Below, in pieces: positions 17,044 to 25,690 of a stretch of 64,000 bases of DNA (the stretch's first letter is position 1; each line of letters begins with the position of its first letter). Position numbers and translations under genes: made by a program. This DNA is from Pseudomonadota bacterium (lineage in GTDB: Bacteria > Desulfobacterota > Desulfobulbia > Desulfobulbales > JAHJIY01), in NCBI GenBank assembly GCA_018823175.1, contig JAHJIY010000081.1, forward strand, positions 1 through 64,000, read 5' to 3'. Below the pieces are notes generated by a model. That model was given only the letters and a program-made list of their open reading frames with translations, was not told the DNA's origin and did no database searches.

Positions 17044-17510
17044 GCCAGTTTCCCGCTTTTCCATTGCTCACGAAATTCTGTAACCCAAACCGGAGGAATT
17101 AACAACACCGCCCCCTGCAGATCGGTAAAAAGCTGGACCGTATAAGCCTTGATCGCCGGACGGCCGTCTTCTTTGGTGATCCGATACGAAAAATTAAGGC
17201 GCAAGGCATCCGTCCAATGCAGGGTTGTTTCAATTTGCATGATATCGCCAAAAATCAATGGCGCCTGATAGTCAATATGTAACTGAACAATCGGGGCGGC
17301 CATTCTTTCTTCCTGCATCCGGGCATAGCTTACGGCCGGAAACCGGTCGCCTAACGCCACTCGGCCGTCATCGAGAAAACTGACATAATTACCGTGCCAG
17401 ACGATCCCCAGCATGTCCACTTCCTCAAAACGCACCCGACGTTTGGTCTTAACGATCAGCGGGACAGGATCGGATGGATCATCGGTAAAATACGATTTAG
17501 CAAACCCCAT
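17040..17510 (-). CDS. Acyl-CoA/ACP thioesterase, 4HBT hotdog family
   Basis: A 156-residue hotdog protein; the start at 17510 lies just behind the stop of the upstream dehydratase-like gene. The 4-hydroxybenzoyl-CoA-thioesterase signature is visible as RFEEVDMLGIVWHGNYVSFLDDGR, with the catalytic Asp in VDMLG and the WHGNY motif. In aryl-polyene clusters a 4HBT-type protein occupies the same neighbourhood. It would release or edit acyl thioesters. The last bases overlap the ketosynthase start. Confidence 0.85.
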   Translation of the reverse strand: MGFAKSYFTDDPSDPVPLIVKTKRRVRFEEVDMLGIVWHGNYVSFLDDGRVALGDRFPAVSYARMQEERMAAPIVQLHIDYQAPLIFGDIMQIETTLHWTDALRLNFSYRITKEDGRPAIKAYTVQLFTDLQGAVLLIPPVWVTEFREQWKSGKLA

Positions 17511-17511
17511 A

Positions 17512-17958
17512 TCAGTCCTGTCTTTTCTTAAATAGAATATTGCCGGACGCCACATCCGACTCAAGCTTGCTTAACGCAAAATCGGCTTGCCAGTGTGAAT
17601 CAATTTTTTTAAGAACAACCTTGATGCTGATCCGTTCAGTCGGCATAATCATTCCCTTGAATTTCATACTGCCGGTCTTGACCGTAGTAAGCGGCATTTG
17701 CAATAAATCGCCGGCCAGCATCCTGACCACCACCAACTGGATTACGGCAGGCAGCACGGGCTGGCCAGGAAAATGGCCGTCAAAAGCCGGGAAGTCCGCC
17801 GGAAAACACAGCTCGGCCGAAATCGTTAAGAGCTCCCGATTAAATACCTGCTTTCCGATAACCTCCCGCAAAAAAGACAGGCATGCAAGCTTGTCACTCA
17901 TCTCCAGAACCTGCCGATCATTAAAATATCCTTTAAGCCCAATAGCTCCGGCCTTCAT
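17512..17958 (-). CDS. FabZ-like hotdog dehydratase homologue
   Basis: A 148-residue hotdog protein. The FabZ-type catalytic loop is recognisable as DGHFPGQPVLPAVIQLVVV, so the His is kept, but the position of the usual catalytic Glu (HFPGxPxxPGVxxxE) is occupied by Val. Aryl-polyene dehydratases of the ApeI type are similarly divergent as far as I recall, so activity cannot be excluded. The gene is followed directly by the thioesterase gene. A role in dehydrating 3-hydroxyacyl-ACP is the family expectation. Confidence 0.75.
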   Translation of the reverse strand: MKAGAIGLKGYFNDRQVLEMSDKLACLSFLREVIGKQVFNRELLTISAELCFPADFPAFDGHFPGQPVLPAVIQLVVVRMLAGDLLQMPLTTVKTGSMKFKGMIMPTERISIKVVLKKIDSHWQADFALSKLESDVASGNILFKKRQD

Positions 17959-17976
17959 CCAACCAGAAAATTACCA

Positions 17977-18558
17977 TTATTCCGGCCTGCCGCCGCTTTT
18001 CTTAAGCTTCAAATATGGGGTCAGCCAACCACCATTAATTACGGCCCCGGTCAAGACATCAAGCGAATCATAATTACTAATGAAATAGTCCCCACTCCAC
18101 AACACAAAAGGACCCAGACGTTTAAATTTGACTAAATGTCCCTCTTCCTCAAGCCCAAAACATAACTCAAAAAGACCATCACCACGACACGGTTCCGCCG
18201 TAAATTCAGTGGAATTGAAAAATAATCGAAACAATCCTTCACCTAAAAACGAGCCAAGTTGATTATTGCGGACAACCGGCAAGGCCGAAACAATCTCCAC
18301 TTTTCCCGTCGCCAGGACCTTTTCTTCCAAAAGTTTAATCCCGGTGCTGTCAAGCAGGACAACCTCCAGGACCTCCCCTTTTTTATTGAGGGCCAGAAGT
18401 CCGGCAAAACGCTGGGAACTACCCCGACCAATCCGGACCTCCCACAAGGTCTGCCCGTCGGTAAACAACTCGGAGGAATCGGCATAGGGCCGTAAACCGG
18501 TGGCGCAGCCATAAACCTGACTAAGCGCGACGATCAGCACCAGCCCCAGCCACCTCAT
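17977..18558 (-). CDS. DUF3261-like lipoprotein
   Basis: A 193-residue protein with a lipoprotein signal peptide (MRWLGLVLIVALSQVYGC, Cys18). The body has the DUF3261 look: a beta-rich protein with RGSSQRFAGLLALNKKGEVLEVVLLDSTGIKLLE near residue 45-80. DUF3261 lipoproteins are regular members of aryl-polyene-type clusters, where they are thought to help deliver the product to the outer membrane. Its start overlaps the MMPL gene stop as ATGA, so the two are translationally coupled. Confidence 0.75.
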   Translation of the reverse strand: MRWLGLVLIVALSQVYGCATGLRPYADSSELFTDGQTLWEVRIGRGSSQRFAGLLALNKKGEVLEVVLLDSTGIKLLEEKVLATGKVEIVSALPVVRNNQLGSFLGEGLFRLFFNSTEFTAEPCRGDGLFELCFGLEEEGHLVKFKRLGPFVLWSGDYFISNYDSLDVLTGAVINGGWLTPYLKLKKSGGRPE

Positions 18559-20966
18559 GGGATAACCTCCCGCTCCGCCGGCAAATCCAAGATCACCGGC
18601 GTGACAAACAGGGCTGTGGGCCAGGCCGCCCCAATCCCGACCAGCACCGTTACTCCCAGGGCATGCAAGGCCGGGTGAACGGCAAAGCTTAAAACCCCGA
18701 AGCCGGACAGGGTACTGACGGCGCAGATCGATACCGCCATAAAGGCCCTGCCGTCATCAACTCCGGCCAGGCATGACTTGGCAATGAAGATACCATAATC
18801 AACACTGAGCCCGACCACCATTATCCCCATCAAAGCATGCATAATATTAAGCTCGCCGCCGGTCAAAGCGGCAAACAAGGCCATCGCCGCCAGAGATGAA
18901 GTGACCGGAGCCAATACGGCGACAACCGGCCTGAACCGGCGAAAAAACAAGGCACAGATCAAAATAACCAGCACCGCGGCAATTGAGAAAAGCCGGATAA
19001 TATCGTTTTTCAGATCAATCTCCACCTTCCGGCGCCAACGACTATTCGACAACACCGTCGCACCGTCAATCTCGCGACTTATCCTGGCGAGGACCTCTGC
19101 ATTTTCCCCATTATCAGGAATCAGGGTCGCCGCCAGAAATAACTCCTGCCGGCCGGAATCGCCCACCGCCGGCTCGGTCACCCGCCGAAACAGTGAATTA
19201 ATAAAAGGCCGCAGTGGCCCGTCAAGCAGATGATCAGAGGCCATCCGAACCGGTTTGACTGACAACCCGTCAAGAAACGGCTGAAAGGCCTGGCCGGTAA
19301 AACCGCTTTCAATCGCGGCCTGTCGCAGTTCCGGCTCGAATTTGCCTAACCTTGCCTGCCAGAAGGTCTGCCAAATCGAGATATTCTTCTCCTGCCGAAG
19401 GGGACCGGGGAGTACGGTAGCGACCGATTGCACCTCTGCCAGCCGCTCCTCGCGCCGCAGCAGATCGTAGACCCGGTCATTTACATCCAGCACCTCGCCC
19501 TGGTCCGGGGCAACCGCGACCACAAAAGCCTGTTCCTGTTCGCCGCCCCAGGTTTGGCGAAAAGCACGTTCATCATTTATTACTTTTTGAGTCGGAACAT
19601 CAAGGGCCCGCAGATCCCCGTTGTAATGCAAAGAAGGCCAGACCGCCATGCCGGCGCCCAGAATAATCAGCCAGACCAATAATTTAACCGGCCGCCAATG
19701 ATGACCATATTTAAGCAAACCCCGGGCGCCCAACAATCTAATGCCAAGTTCGGAAGGTCCAAAACTCTTACCAGATATAGATGGGACAAAGTGCCAGGCA
19801 AGAATAAGGGCCCAGGACAAGCCGACAATGGCCAGAAAGGCCATCTGGCGATGGGCCGGGACTTTTGAGAGCAAGAGCACCGCAAAGACGGTAATCGTCG
19901 TCAAAAAAGCCATGATCAGTGATTTGCGCAGGTCGGTGGATATTTTACCGGCGGCTTGATCTGTCCGGCAACCCACATAGATATGAACGGCAAAATCGAC
20001 CCCAATTCCCAAAAGGACAATCCCGAAACCAAGGGCCATTGCACTCACCCGACCATTGACCGCATAGAGTAAGGCAATAGCAGGCGGAGCCGCCAGAAAA
20101 GGCATGGAAACCAGGAACAAGGCCCGCCAGTCCCGCAAAAAAAGAAAAAGAAAAAGGACCAGAGCAATGACCGCGACCGGCAACAGGCGGCCCAAATCAC
20201 GCCTTATGGTATTGGCATTGGCCAGGGTATGGGGCAGAGGGCCAATAATTCCGGCCTTTATACCATTACCCAGACTAGCCGCCAGACCATCTTCTATCTG
20301 GCGGTTTACCAGGACCGCGTTGGCGGAACGGGTCAAAGGGATGGCACTTTCCGCCCAGAGCAGACAATGACGGCCATCGGCGCTAACAAAAAAACCATCG
20401 CGCAGCATTAACTTCATGCCACCCCGTAAAGCCGTCATCTTCTGCAGAATGACCCCGGTAAAACCCAAAGGGTCCTGCTGAATCTGTCTGCTCATCGCCA
20501 GACCGGCCAGGCTGTTGAGTTCCAGGTAATCGGCCCGGAGTTTTTCCCGCAACATTGCAGGGGTCATCAGCTCTGCAAAACGACGCAGATCCTGTTCATC
20601 GGCCAAGATCGGCAAATATTGTTTCAGATCGGCCGCCAGTTTAAATTCATATCCCGGCGGCAATCGATAAAACACATCACTGAACAATGGAGTGGCCGAC
20701 AGATTTTCACCCAGCAAACGGGCACTGGTCAACAGCTCCGCACTCGGCGCCCCATCAGCGGTAAGATGATCTGATTCCTGTTCCAGCGAGATAAAGACCC
20801 GGTTGATCATGCCCAATTGCTGCAAGAGCGTAAAATCACCTTGCAGTGAAGTTCCGGGCAACATGTCCAGGGCGTCTTCGCCAAGCTTGACCTGGGCGGA
20901 AAAATAAATCCCGACCATGGTAACAGCCACCAGCAGTAATTTTGGAATTATTAAACGGAAGGTCAT
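18555..20966 (-). CDS. MMPL/RND-type lipid exporter
   Basis: An 803-residue membrane protein with the RND duplication: one helix at the N-terminus, a periplasmic domain (about residues 25-245), five to six helices, a second periplasmic domain (about 430-640) and a final helix bundle. Membrane motifs FGIVLLGIGVDFAVHIYVG and GIMVVGLSVDYGIFIAKS carry the Asp residues of the proton relay. Length and layout fit COG4258 exporters of aryl-polyene clusters. It is expected to extract a lipid from the inner membrane using the proton gradient, with the LolA-like protein as periplasmic carrier. Confidence 0.88.
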   Translation of the reverse strand: MTFRLIIPKLLLVAVTMVGIYFSAQVKLGEDALDMLPGTSLQGDFTLLQQLGMINRVFISLEQESDHLTADGAPSAELLTSARLLGENLSATPLFSDVFYRLPPGYEFKLAADLKQYLPILADEQDLRRFAELMTPAMLREKLRADYLELNSLAGLAMSRQIQQDPLGFTGVILQKMTALRGGMKLMLRDGFFVSADGRHCLLWAESAIPLTRSANAVLVNRQIEDGLAASLGNGIKAGIIGPLPHTLANANTIRRDLGRLLPVAVIALVLFLFLFLRDWRALFLVSMPFLAAPPAIALLYAVNGRVSAMALGFGIVLLGIGVDFAVHIYVGCRTDQAAGKISTDLRKSLIMAFLTTITVFAVLLLSKVPAHRQMAFLAIVGLSWALILAWHFVPSISGKSFGPSELGIRLLGARGLLKYGHHWRPVKLLVWLIILGAGMAVWPSLHYNGDLRALDVPTQKVINDERAFRQTWGGEQEQAFVVAVAPDQGEVLDVNDRVYDLLRREERLAEVQSVATVLPGPLRQEKNISIWQTFWQARLGKFEPELRQAAIESGFTGQAFQPFLDGLSVKPVRMASDHLLDGPLRPFINSLFRRVTEPAVGDSGRQELFLAATLIPDNGENAEVLARISREIDGATVLSNSRWRRKVEIDLKNDIIRLFSIAAVLVILICALFFRRFRPVVAVLAPVTSSLAAMALFAALTGGELNIMHALMGIMVVGLSVDYGIFIAKSCLAGVDDGRAFMAVSICAVSTLSGFGVLSFAVHPALHALGVTVLVGIGAAWPTALFVTPVILDLPAEREVIP

Positions 20967-20981
20967 ATCAAGGGGACAGGG

Positions 20982-21635
20982 CTAGCGCGGTCTGCATTCA
21001 GTGAAAAGAGTCGCCGGCAGATCAATATTTCTTTGATACCCGGAAAAAAAGAGCGCCGTTCGGTCGCCGCCCGGTTCAGTAATCTCCACCTCTAAAGGTT
21101 GCAGAAACTCAGGATCAAAAACAACCTTTATTTTACCGATAAATGAGGCCGCCCCTTTCTGCACCGGCGCAAAAACCAGGGACGGGCCGGGCAGAAGTTC
21201 AAAATCAAAATCATCCTGCAGCTCCCGGTAGGAGCCGCTGGTCCAGGCCCACAGTTGGGCCGCCACCACCCGCATCACCGGATCAAGAGCTAGATCAAAT
21301 TCCAGGACCGGCCCGCGATCATTGCATTTAAGACCTTTTTTCCCGTTAAGAACCAGGACCGAGGGCAATGGGGTAATGAACTCCCAGCGCAACCGGTCCG
21401 GCCTGCTCAAGGTCAGTCGGCCGGAAAATTTCACCGGCTGGGGGAAGATCGCCAGATGTCTGACCTGAATGAAATCACAAGAGAATGAATTGATAGAGGC
21501 GGAATTAAGCTCGATCTTTTGCAGAAAACTTTCCAGATCGGTAGCCCCCTCTTCCGCTACTGCCAAAACCGGTCCAGAGGCAACAACACTGGAAAATAAT
21601 AAAAACCAAAAAATCGACCAACAAAGATATTTCAC
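20982..21635 (-). CDS. LolA-like periplasmic lipid carrier
   Basis: A 217-residue exported protein. The start is probably the GTG at 21635, which overlaps the upstream stop (GTGA) and has GGGAGG four bases upstream. A signal peptide (YLCWSIFWFLLFSSVVASGPVL) is followed by a LolA-fold domain: SFSCDFIQVRHLAIFPQPVKFSGRLTLSRPDRLRWEF is the typical start of LolA (F-Q-x-R ... G-x-l-x-l-x-R-P-g-r-l-R-W). It is a paralogue used in polyene-type clusters rather than the housekeeping LolA, and lies next to the MMPL exporter, with which it probably works. Confidence 0.85.
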   Translation of the reverse strand: MKYLCWSIFWFLLFSSVVASGPVLAVAEEGATDLESFLQKIELNSASINSFSCDFIQVRHLAIFPQPVKFSGRLTLSRPDRLRWEFITPLPSVLVLNGKKGLKCNDRGPVLEFDLALDPVMRVVAAQLWAWTSGSYRELQDDFDFELLPGPSLVFAPVQKGAASFIGKIKVVFDPEFLQPLEVEITEPGGDRTALFFSGYQRNIDLPATLFTECRPR

Positions 21636-22099
21636 TTTCCCTCCCAAGCCTTGATCTCGCCACGCGCCAGAACCTGTCCTGCCCCATTAAAAACCTGCCC
21701 TGCCATCACGGTTACCGGTCCGAACTCAAAGGTTTTCTTCAGTTCGATTCTTAATGATTCATTGAGAGCGGCAGTGCCATGCCAGCTAAAATCATTAATC
21801 CCGACCAGGAATCCACGACCGGCATCCTTGCCGGCAACCAGACCATCATAGCCGTTGACCGCCGCCATGGCCTGGGCAACCAGCTCAACAAAATATTCGG
21901 GCAACAACTCCCGACCTTGCTCAACAAAAATTCCATCAATCGGCACCGAGGCTTCAACCACTGAAAAATTGGCCGCCAGATCCCGGCTGAGCAACCGGTC
22001 AACAAGAAGCATCGGCGGTCGTTGCGGCACCAGCTTAAGAACGGAACAGGGCAGATCTGGAATGGTATCGTTTGTATGTAAAATATTATCAGCCGGCAT
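21632..22099 (-). CDS. ApeP-like hotdog dehydratase
   Basis: A 155-residue hotdog protein with the pattern LVPQRPPMLLVDRLLSRD near residue 25, characteristic of the FabA/ApeP group, and LLPEYFVELVAQAMAAVNGYDG, which keeps the catalytic Glu and the AQAMA helix. It would dehydrate 3-hydroxyacyl-ACP to the enoyl form, which in polyene synthesis is left unreduced. It is coupled to the LolA-like gene. No enoyl reductase is seen in the cluster, in keeping with an unsaturated chain. Confidence 0.8.
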   Translation of the reverse strand: MPADNILHTNDTIPDLPCSVLKLVPQRPPMLLVDRLLSRDLAANFSVVEASVPIDGIFVEQGRELLPEYFVELVAQAMAAVNGYDGLVAGKDAGRGFLVGINDFSWHGTAALNESLRIELKKTFEFGPVTVMAGQVFNGAGQVLARGEIKAWEGK

Positions 22100-22253
22100 T
22101 ATATAAATATATGTATTCAGGAAAAGGAGATAACAACTCTAAAATTTCGATAAAAAGGGGGGATTAATTCTTTACCAGTAAAACCAAACCTGCCCTCTGC
22201 CGGACAAACAAAAACACCATCCGCCGCCGTAGATCGTAATTTCAGCAAGACAT

Positions 22254-22982
22254 TCAAATATACAACCCGCCATTAACACTAATGACCTGACCGGTTATGT
22301 AACTGGCTTCATCACTCATCAGAAAATTTACCGCAGCGGCCACCTCCGAGGGCTTGCCAACCCGCCCGAGAGGCACGGCAGCAAGCATTTTATCAAGGGG
22401 CAATTTTTCAATCATTTCCGTTTCAATAAGTCCCGGCGAAACCACATTAACCAAGATATTGCGTTTTGCCACCTCTCTGGCCAACGACTTTGCCCCGGCG
22501 ATCATCCCCCCCTTGGCCGCCGAATAATTAAACTGCCCGGCCTGCCCGGTCTCGCCGGAGGTTGAGGCAATGGCGACGATACGACCTCGCCGGGCGGAGA
22601 TCATCGGTTTAATCAACAATTTACTCACCAGGAAAAACCCGGTCAGATGGACATTAAGCACCAGCTCCCAATCTTCCCGACGCATCATGGCCAACAGGGA
22701 ATCTCTGGCAATCCCGGCATTATGGACCAGGCCATACGGCGTCTCCGCGGCCAGCAGGGGCACGAGCGCACCGGTCATCGCCTCTTCATCAGCCACATCA
22801 AAGGGCAGCACAATGCATTTCCGGCCAAGATCTTCGATCTGTCTGGCGACCTGACCCGCCGCTTCATGATCTGACCGATAATTAAGCCAGATATCATAAC
22901 CGCTTTGGGCAAGACGCAAGGCGACCGCCGCCCCGATCCCTTTGCTGGCCCCGGTTATCAGTATTGATGAAGATCCAGCCAT
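22254..22982 (-). CDS. 3-oxoacyl-ACP reductase (FabG-like)
   Basis: A 242-residue short-chain dehydrogenase. The nucleotide-binding glycine motif GASKGIGAAVA and the catalytic triad (Ser in ASTSGETGQ, Tyr and Lys in FNYSAAKGG) are intact; the C-terminus ends ITGQVISVNGGLYI as in FabG. It reduces the 3-oxo group of the growing ACP chain with NADPH. It is preceded by a 284-base gap that contains a terminator for the upstream gene, so it probably begins its own transcription unit running to the dehydratase and export genes. Confidence 0.9.
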   Translation of the reverse strand: MAGSSSILITGASKGIGAAVALRLAQSGYDIWLNYRSDHEAAGQVARQIEDLGRKCIVLPFDVADEEAMTGALVPLLAAETPYGLVHNAGIARDSLLAMMRREDWELVLNVHLTGFFLVSKLLIKPMISARRGRIVAIASTSGETGQAGQFNYSAAKGGMIAGAKSLAREVAKRNILVNVVSPGLIETEMIEKLPLDKMLAAVPLGRVGKPSEVAAAVNFLMSDEASYITGQVISVNGGLYI

Positions 22983-23001
22983 AGTCCCCTCTCATAATTA
23001 A

Positions 23002-23058
23002 CAAAAAAATTCCTGTTCCCAAGGCCTAAACTAGCCAGCCGTGCAACAGGAATTTTCA
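23002..23058 (-). terminator. Rho-independent terminator
   Basis: A 12-base perfect inverted repeat, AACAGGAATTTT at 23045-23056 with its partner at 23006-23017, and a T-run on the minus strand (A-run at 23003-23009). It lies downstream of the CsgG-like gene and upstream of the FabG-like gene. The loop is long (27 bases), which lowers confidence a little. Confidence 0.65.
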
Positions 23059-23266
23059 GATATTTAAAACTCTCCGCCCCGGAGATTTGGTTCTTACCGC
23101 ACTCCAGACAACGGAAAACACCAAAGATCAGGAGTTATCCACCCGTCCCATAATTAATAGCTACTCCCGGCCACCAATCCCACCTGAGACAAAGGAAGGA
23201 TGGCCGCCCAAAAAAACCATGAGATTTGCGCCTTTTCGCTTTTCCTGTTCACAAGAAATTGCCGGA

Positions 23267-24421
23267 TTATCGTCGATATCCATGTAAAACGCTTCTCGCA
23301 TATTTGCGCACTTTTCGGTCTTTGGCATCCTTACCTATTTTCACGAGTGTTTCTTTGTATTGCGGCAACAAAGGACTCCCCAAAGCCTTAACCATCCAGG
23401 CTACAATGTCGGCATAGTCTCGACCTGTTGGTTTTGCGTTATACATAGCCAACAAAACCTCTTCCAGGACATCAAAAACAGCAGGATCCGTTACTTTATG
23501 AGCAATAATATTTCTTGCCGCCCATCCTTTATCCCGGAGATTCTGAGATTGTAATTTTTGAATATAATCAGCCGAATCAGGTAAAACCTCAGCGGGAGAA
23601 GACTTCTGTGACTTCTTTGTGGCATAAGGCACGTTCCTCTCATCCTTCATCGGAGTCAAAGGACCAGAAATGCTCTTAACCATATCTCCCACGTTAATGG
23701 GTAATTCGGTCGTTTCAGCTATAATATTAGCACTGGCAATTTTTTTGGAAACACTGGTAATTCTTAATTGGCCGGTCTGGATCATTTCTACGTCAAGCAC
23801 CTCACCGGTCTTGGGATGTTTGAGAACCTTTCCTTCCTTGAAAACCACAAACTCCATCCCGGACCTGACGCCGGTCCTTTTGCCAAGATCGATGGTTAAA
23901 GAATCTCCATCCCGGGCCACCACATATCCTTCCAAAGGAAAATTCTTGATAATCTTGTCCGACATCTCGACAATCAGGCTCTGCAGATTAGTGGATGCGG
24001 TGCTCTTCACGCTCTCGGCCGCGATAATCGAGGCCGTCTCGACGTCGATTATCCGGGCATTTACCTCCACCACATCTTGCAACTTCATGACCGAGCCGGA
24101 AATAATAATCTTGACCCCGAGAACCTTGCCCAACTGAGAGGCGCTGCTATCATCAACTATGCCGCTGACTCCCATCTGCTGTTCACTGAGAATCTTGTTG
24201 AGCATGGCCCGTTCCACCACGTCAAAACGTCCTTCCCTGACCAGGGCCGTAATAAACCACTCCGCAACGATTGAGCCCATATCCTGGGTCTCGTAACCCT
24301 CTCCCTGGAGCTGAAAATCAAGAACGGCAACTTTGGTCTTTTTGAAATCGGCTTGGGCGGTCAGAGGAATCATCACCAGCAAAACAAGTACTGTGAACAG
24401 GGCAATTATTTTTTTCACCAC
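23267..24421 (-). CDS. CsgG/LpoB-like exported protein
   Basis: A 384-residue protein with a signal peptide (IIALFTVLVLLVMIPLTAQA) and no lipobox Cys. Two GTG codons at 24421 and 24418 can serve as start, both behind GGGAGA. Residues about 28-165 match the CsgG fold (KVAVLDFQLQGEGYETQDMG, LVREGRFDVVERAMLNKILSEQQ, GVKIIISGSVMKLQD, SIIAAESVKS). A beta-rich module (about 165-240, with KRTGVRSGMEFVVFKEG) resembles the flagellar FlgT C-terminal SH3-like module, and a helical HEAT-like tail ends the protein. Its job in the cluster is unknown; an envelope assembly or outer-membrane role is inferred from the family. Confidence 0.75.
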   Translation of the reverse strand: MVKKIIALFTVLVLLVMIPLTAQADFKKTKVAVLDFQLQGEGYETQDMGSIVAEWFITALVREGRFDVVERAMLNKILSEQQMGVSGIVDDSSASQLGKVLGVKIIISGSVMKLQDVVEVNARIIDVETASIIAAESVKSTASTNLQSLIVEMSDKIIKNFPLEGYVVARDGDSLTIDLGKRTGVRSGMEFVVFKEGKVLKHPKTGEVLDVEMIQTGQLRITSVSKKIASANIIAETTELPINVGDMVKSISGPLTPMKDERNVPYATKKSQKSSPAEVLPDSADYIQKLQSQNLRDKGWAARNIIAHKVTDPAVFDVLEEVLLAMYNAKPTGRDYADIVAWMVKALGSPLLPQYKETLVKIGKDAKDRKVRKYARSVLHGYRR

Positions 24422-24487
24422 AAATCTCCCGTTTTCTTTTTTATTAGGCTTTATATAATTTATTTTAAGGCTTGTTAACTATGGAAT

Positions 24488-25585
24488 TTACTGAAGTTTC
24501 ACCTTGATTTGACTACCGGCAATATCAATGACTGAAAGCTTCTTCCCCAGAACCGTCTTACCGTTGACCATATCAGCAAAGCCATCGGCATTTCCCCGGT
24601 AAACAACCGACAGTTTCAATTCACCACTACCGAAACCCCGTTGACTCACCGCCGAGACATTAAGCCCCTTGATCAAATTCTGAACGGCCTTCTGAGTATT
24701 GTAATCGGGCACGTCCACTACCGTCAACTCAAGGGTCATGCCATTATTGACCATATCCTGAAAAGAAGAGATGATCTTTTCAAATAATTTGTCGTCCATG
24801 AGTTTGCGGGCCGCTTTTTCCGAGGCCGTCTGCTGGGCCGCTTCAAGTGAGCTATGCGCCGCCGCGCCCTGCGCCGATTTAGAGGCAATGATCCGGGCGT
24901 TCGAGCAGTTAACCACCCTGGCGGTAATGTTAGCCTGCCCTGATACCATTCCTGAATCACTAAGAAGTTTATTCTCAGCGGTGCTCTTTACAACCTTGCC
25001 GACAATAATAAATTCAGCGCCATTGGCCGCGCCAAGCTGGGCGGCGGCCACCGGATCACCTTCAGTTGCCTTGCGGACCAGGGCCTCGTCTTTATCCATC
25101 AAAGCAGCCACCACGGATGCGTCGACCAGTTCGAATTCTTTGCCGTTTAGATAGTCAAGAATAGCGGTTTCAGCGGCATTACCCTTTTCCTCAGAAATCA
25201 ACACCATCATGCGGGGTTTATCCATGGATTCGAGCAGAATTTTTAAGGCCACCAGGTCCTCTTTTATAGCATCCATTGAAACTTCCGCCCTGATTTTCAC
25301 ATGAAAGAGACCATCGTCTTTTGACTCATCAATAATCTTGTAACTTTTCACCGCCCCGACGGTCCTGGTCAGAATCAGGTCTTTTTGCAGCATATAGTTG
25401 TTTACCTCGGTCTCGGAAATCAACAATGTCCCGATGCCGCTGCTGACCGCTTCACGTTTGGCCTGAAGCAGAGCTTCATTTTTCGAATTGCCATAGCCAT
25501 CACCGGAAATCATGGTAATGCCGCCCAAAACCGGCGAGGCTAAAAAAAAGATTATGGTTATGGCCAAAAGTATTTTTATTTTCAC
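24488..25585 (-). CDS. FlgT/LPP20-like exported protein
   Basis: A 365-residue protein that begins at the GTG at 25585 behind GGGAGG; a TTG at 25600 is a less likely start. Signal peptide IKILLAITIIFFLASPVLG. Residues about 20-90 contain GDGYGNSKNEALLQAKREAV and the pattern of the FlgT N-terminal/LPP20 domain; the middle part (about 100-240) is CsgG-like (RMMVLISEEKGNAAETAILDYL, GAEFIIVGKVV). The last third repeats a FlgT-like beta-alpha module. It precedes the CsgG-like gene by 67 bases; the pair looks like an envelope complex. Neither belongs to the usual aryl-polyene gene set. Confidence 0.65.
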   Translation of the reverse strand: MKIKILLAITIIFFLASPVLGGITMISGDGYGNSKNEALLQAKREAVSSGIGTLLISETEVNNYMLQKDLILTRTVGAVKSYKIIDESKDDGLFHVKIRAEVSMDAIKEDLVALKILLESMDKPRMMVLISEEKGNAAETAILDYLNGKEFELVDASVVAALMDKDEALVRKATEGDPVAAAQLGAANGAEFIIVGKVVKSTAENKLLSDSGMVSGQANITARVVNCSNARIIASKSAQGAAAHSSLEAAQQTASEKAARKLMDDKLFEKIISSFQDMVNNGMTLELTVVDVPDYNTQKAVQNLIKGLNVSAVSQRGFGSGELKLSVVYRGNADGFADMVNGKTVLGKKLSVIDIAGSQIKVKLQ

Positions 25586-25690
25586 AACACCCTCCCACAA
25601 AAAAAATCAAATAAAAGATCAAGGCCGAAAATAATTATTGGCCGGTTATCCGACATTTGTCAATAACATCAGAAAAACCGGATCATAAAA

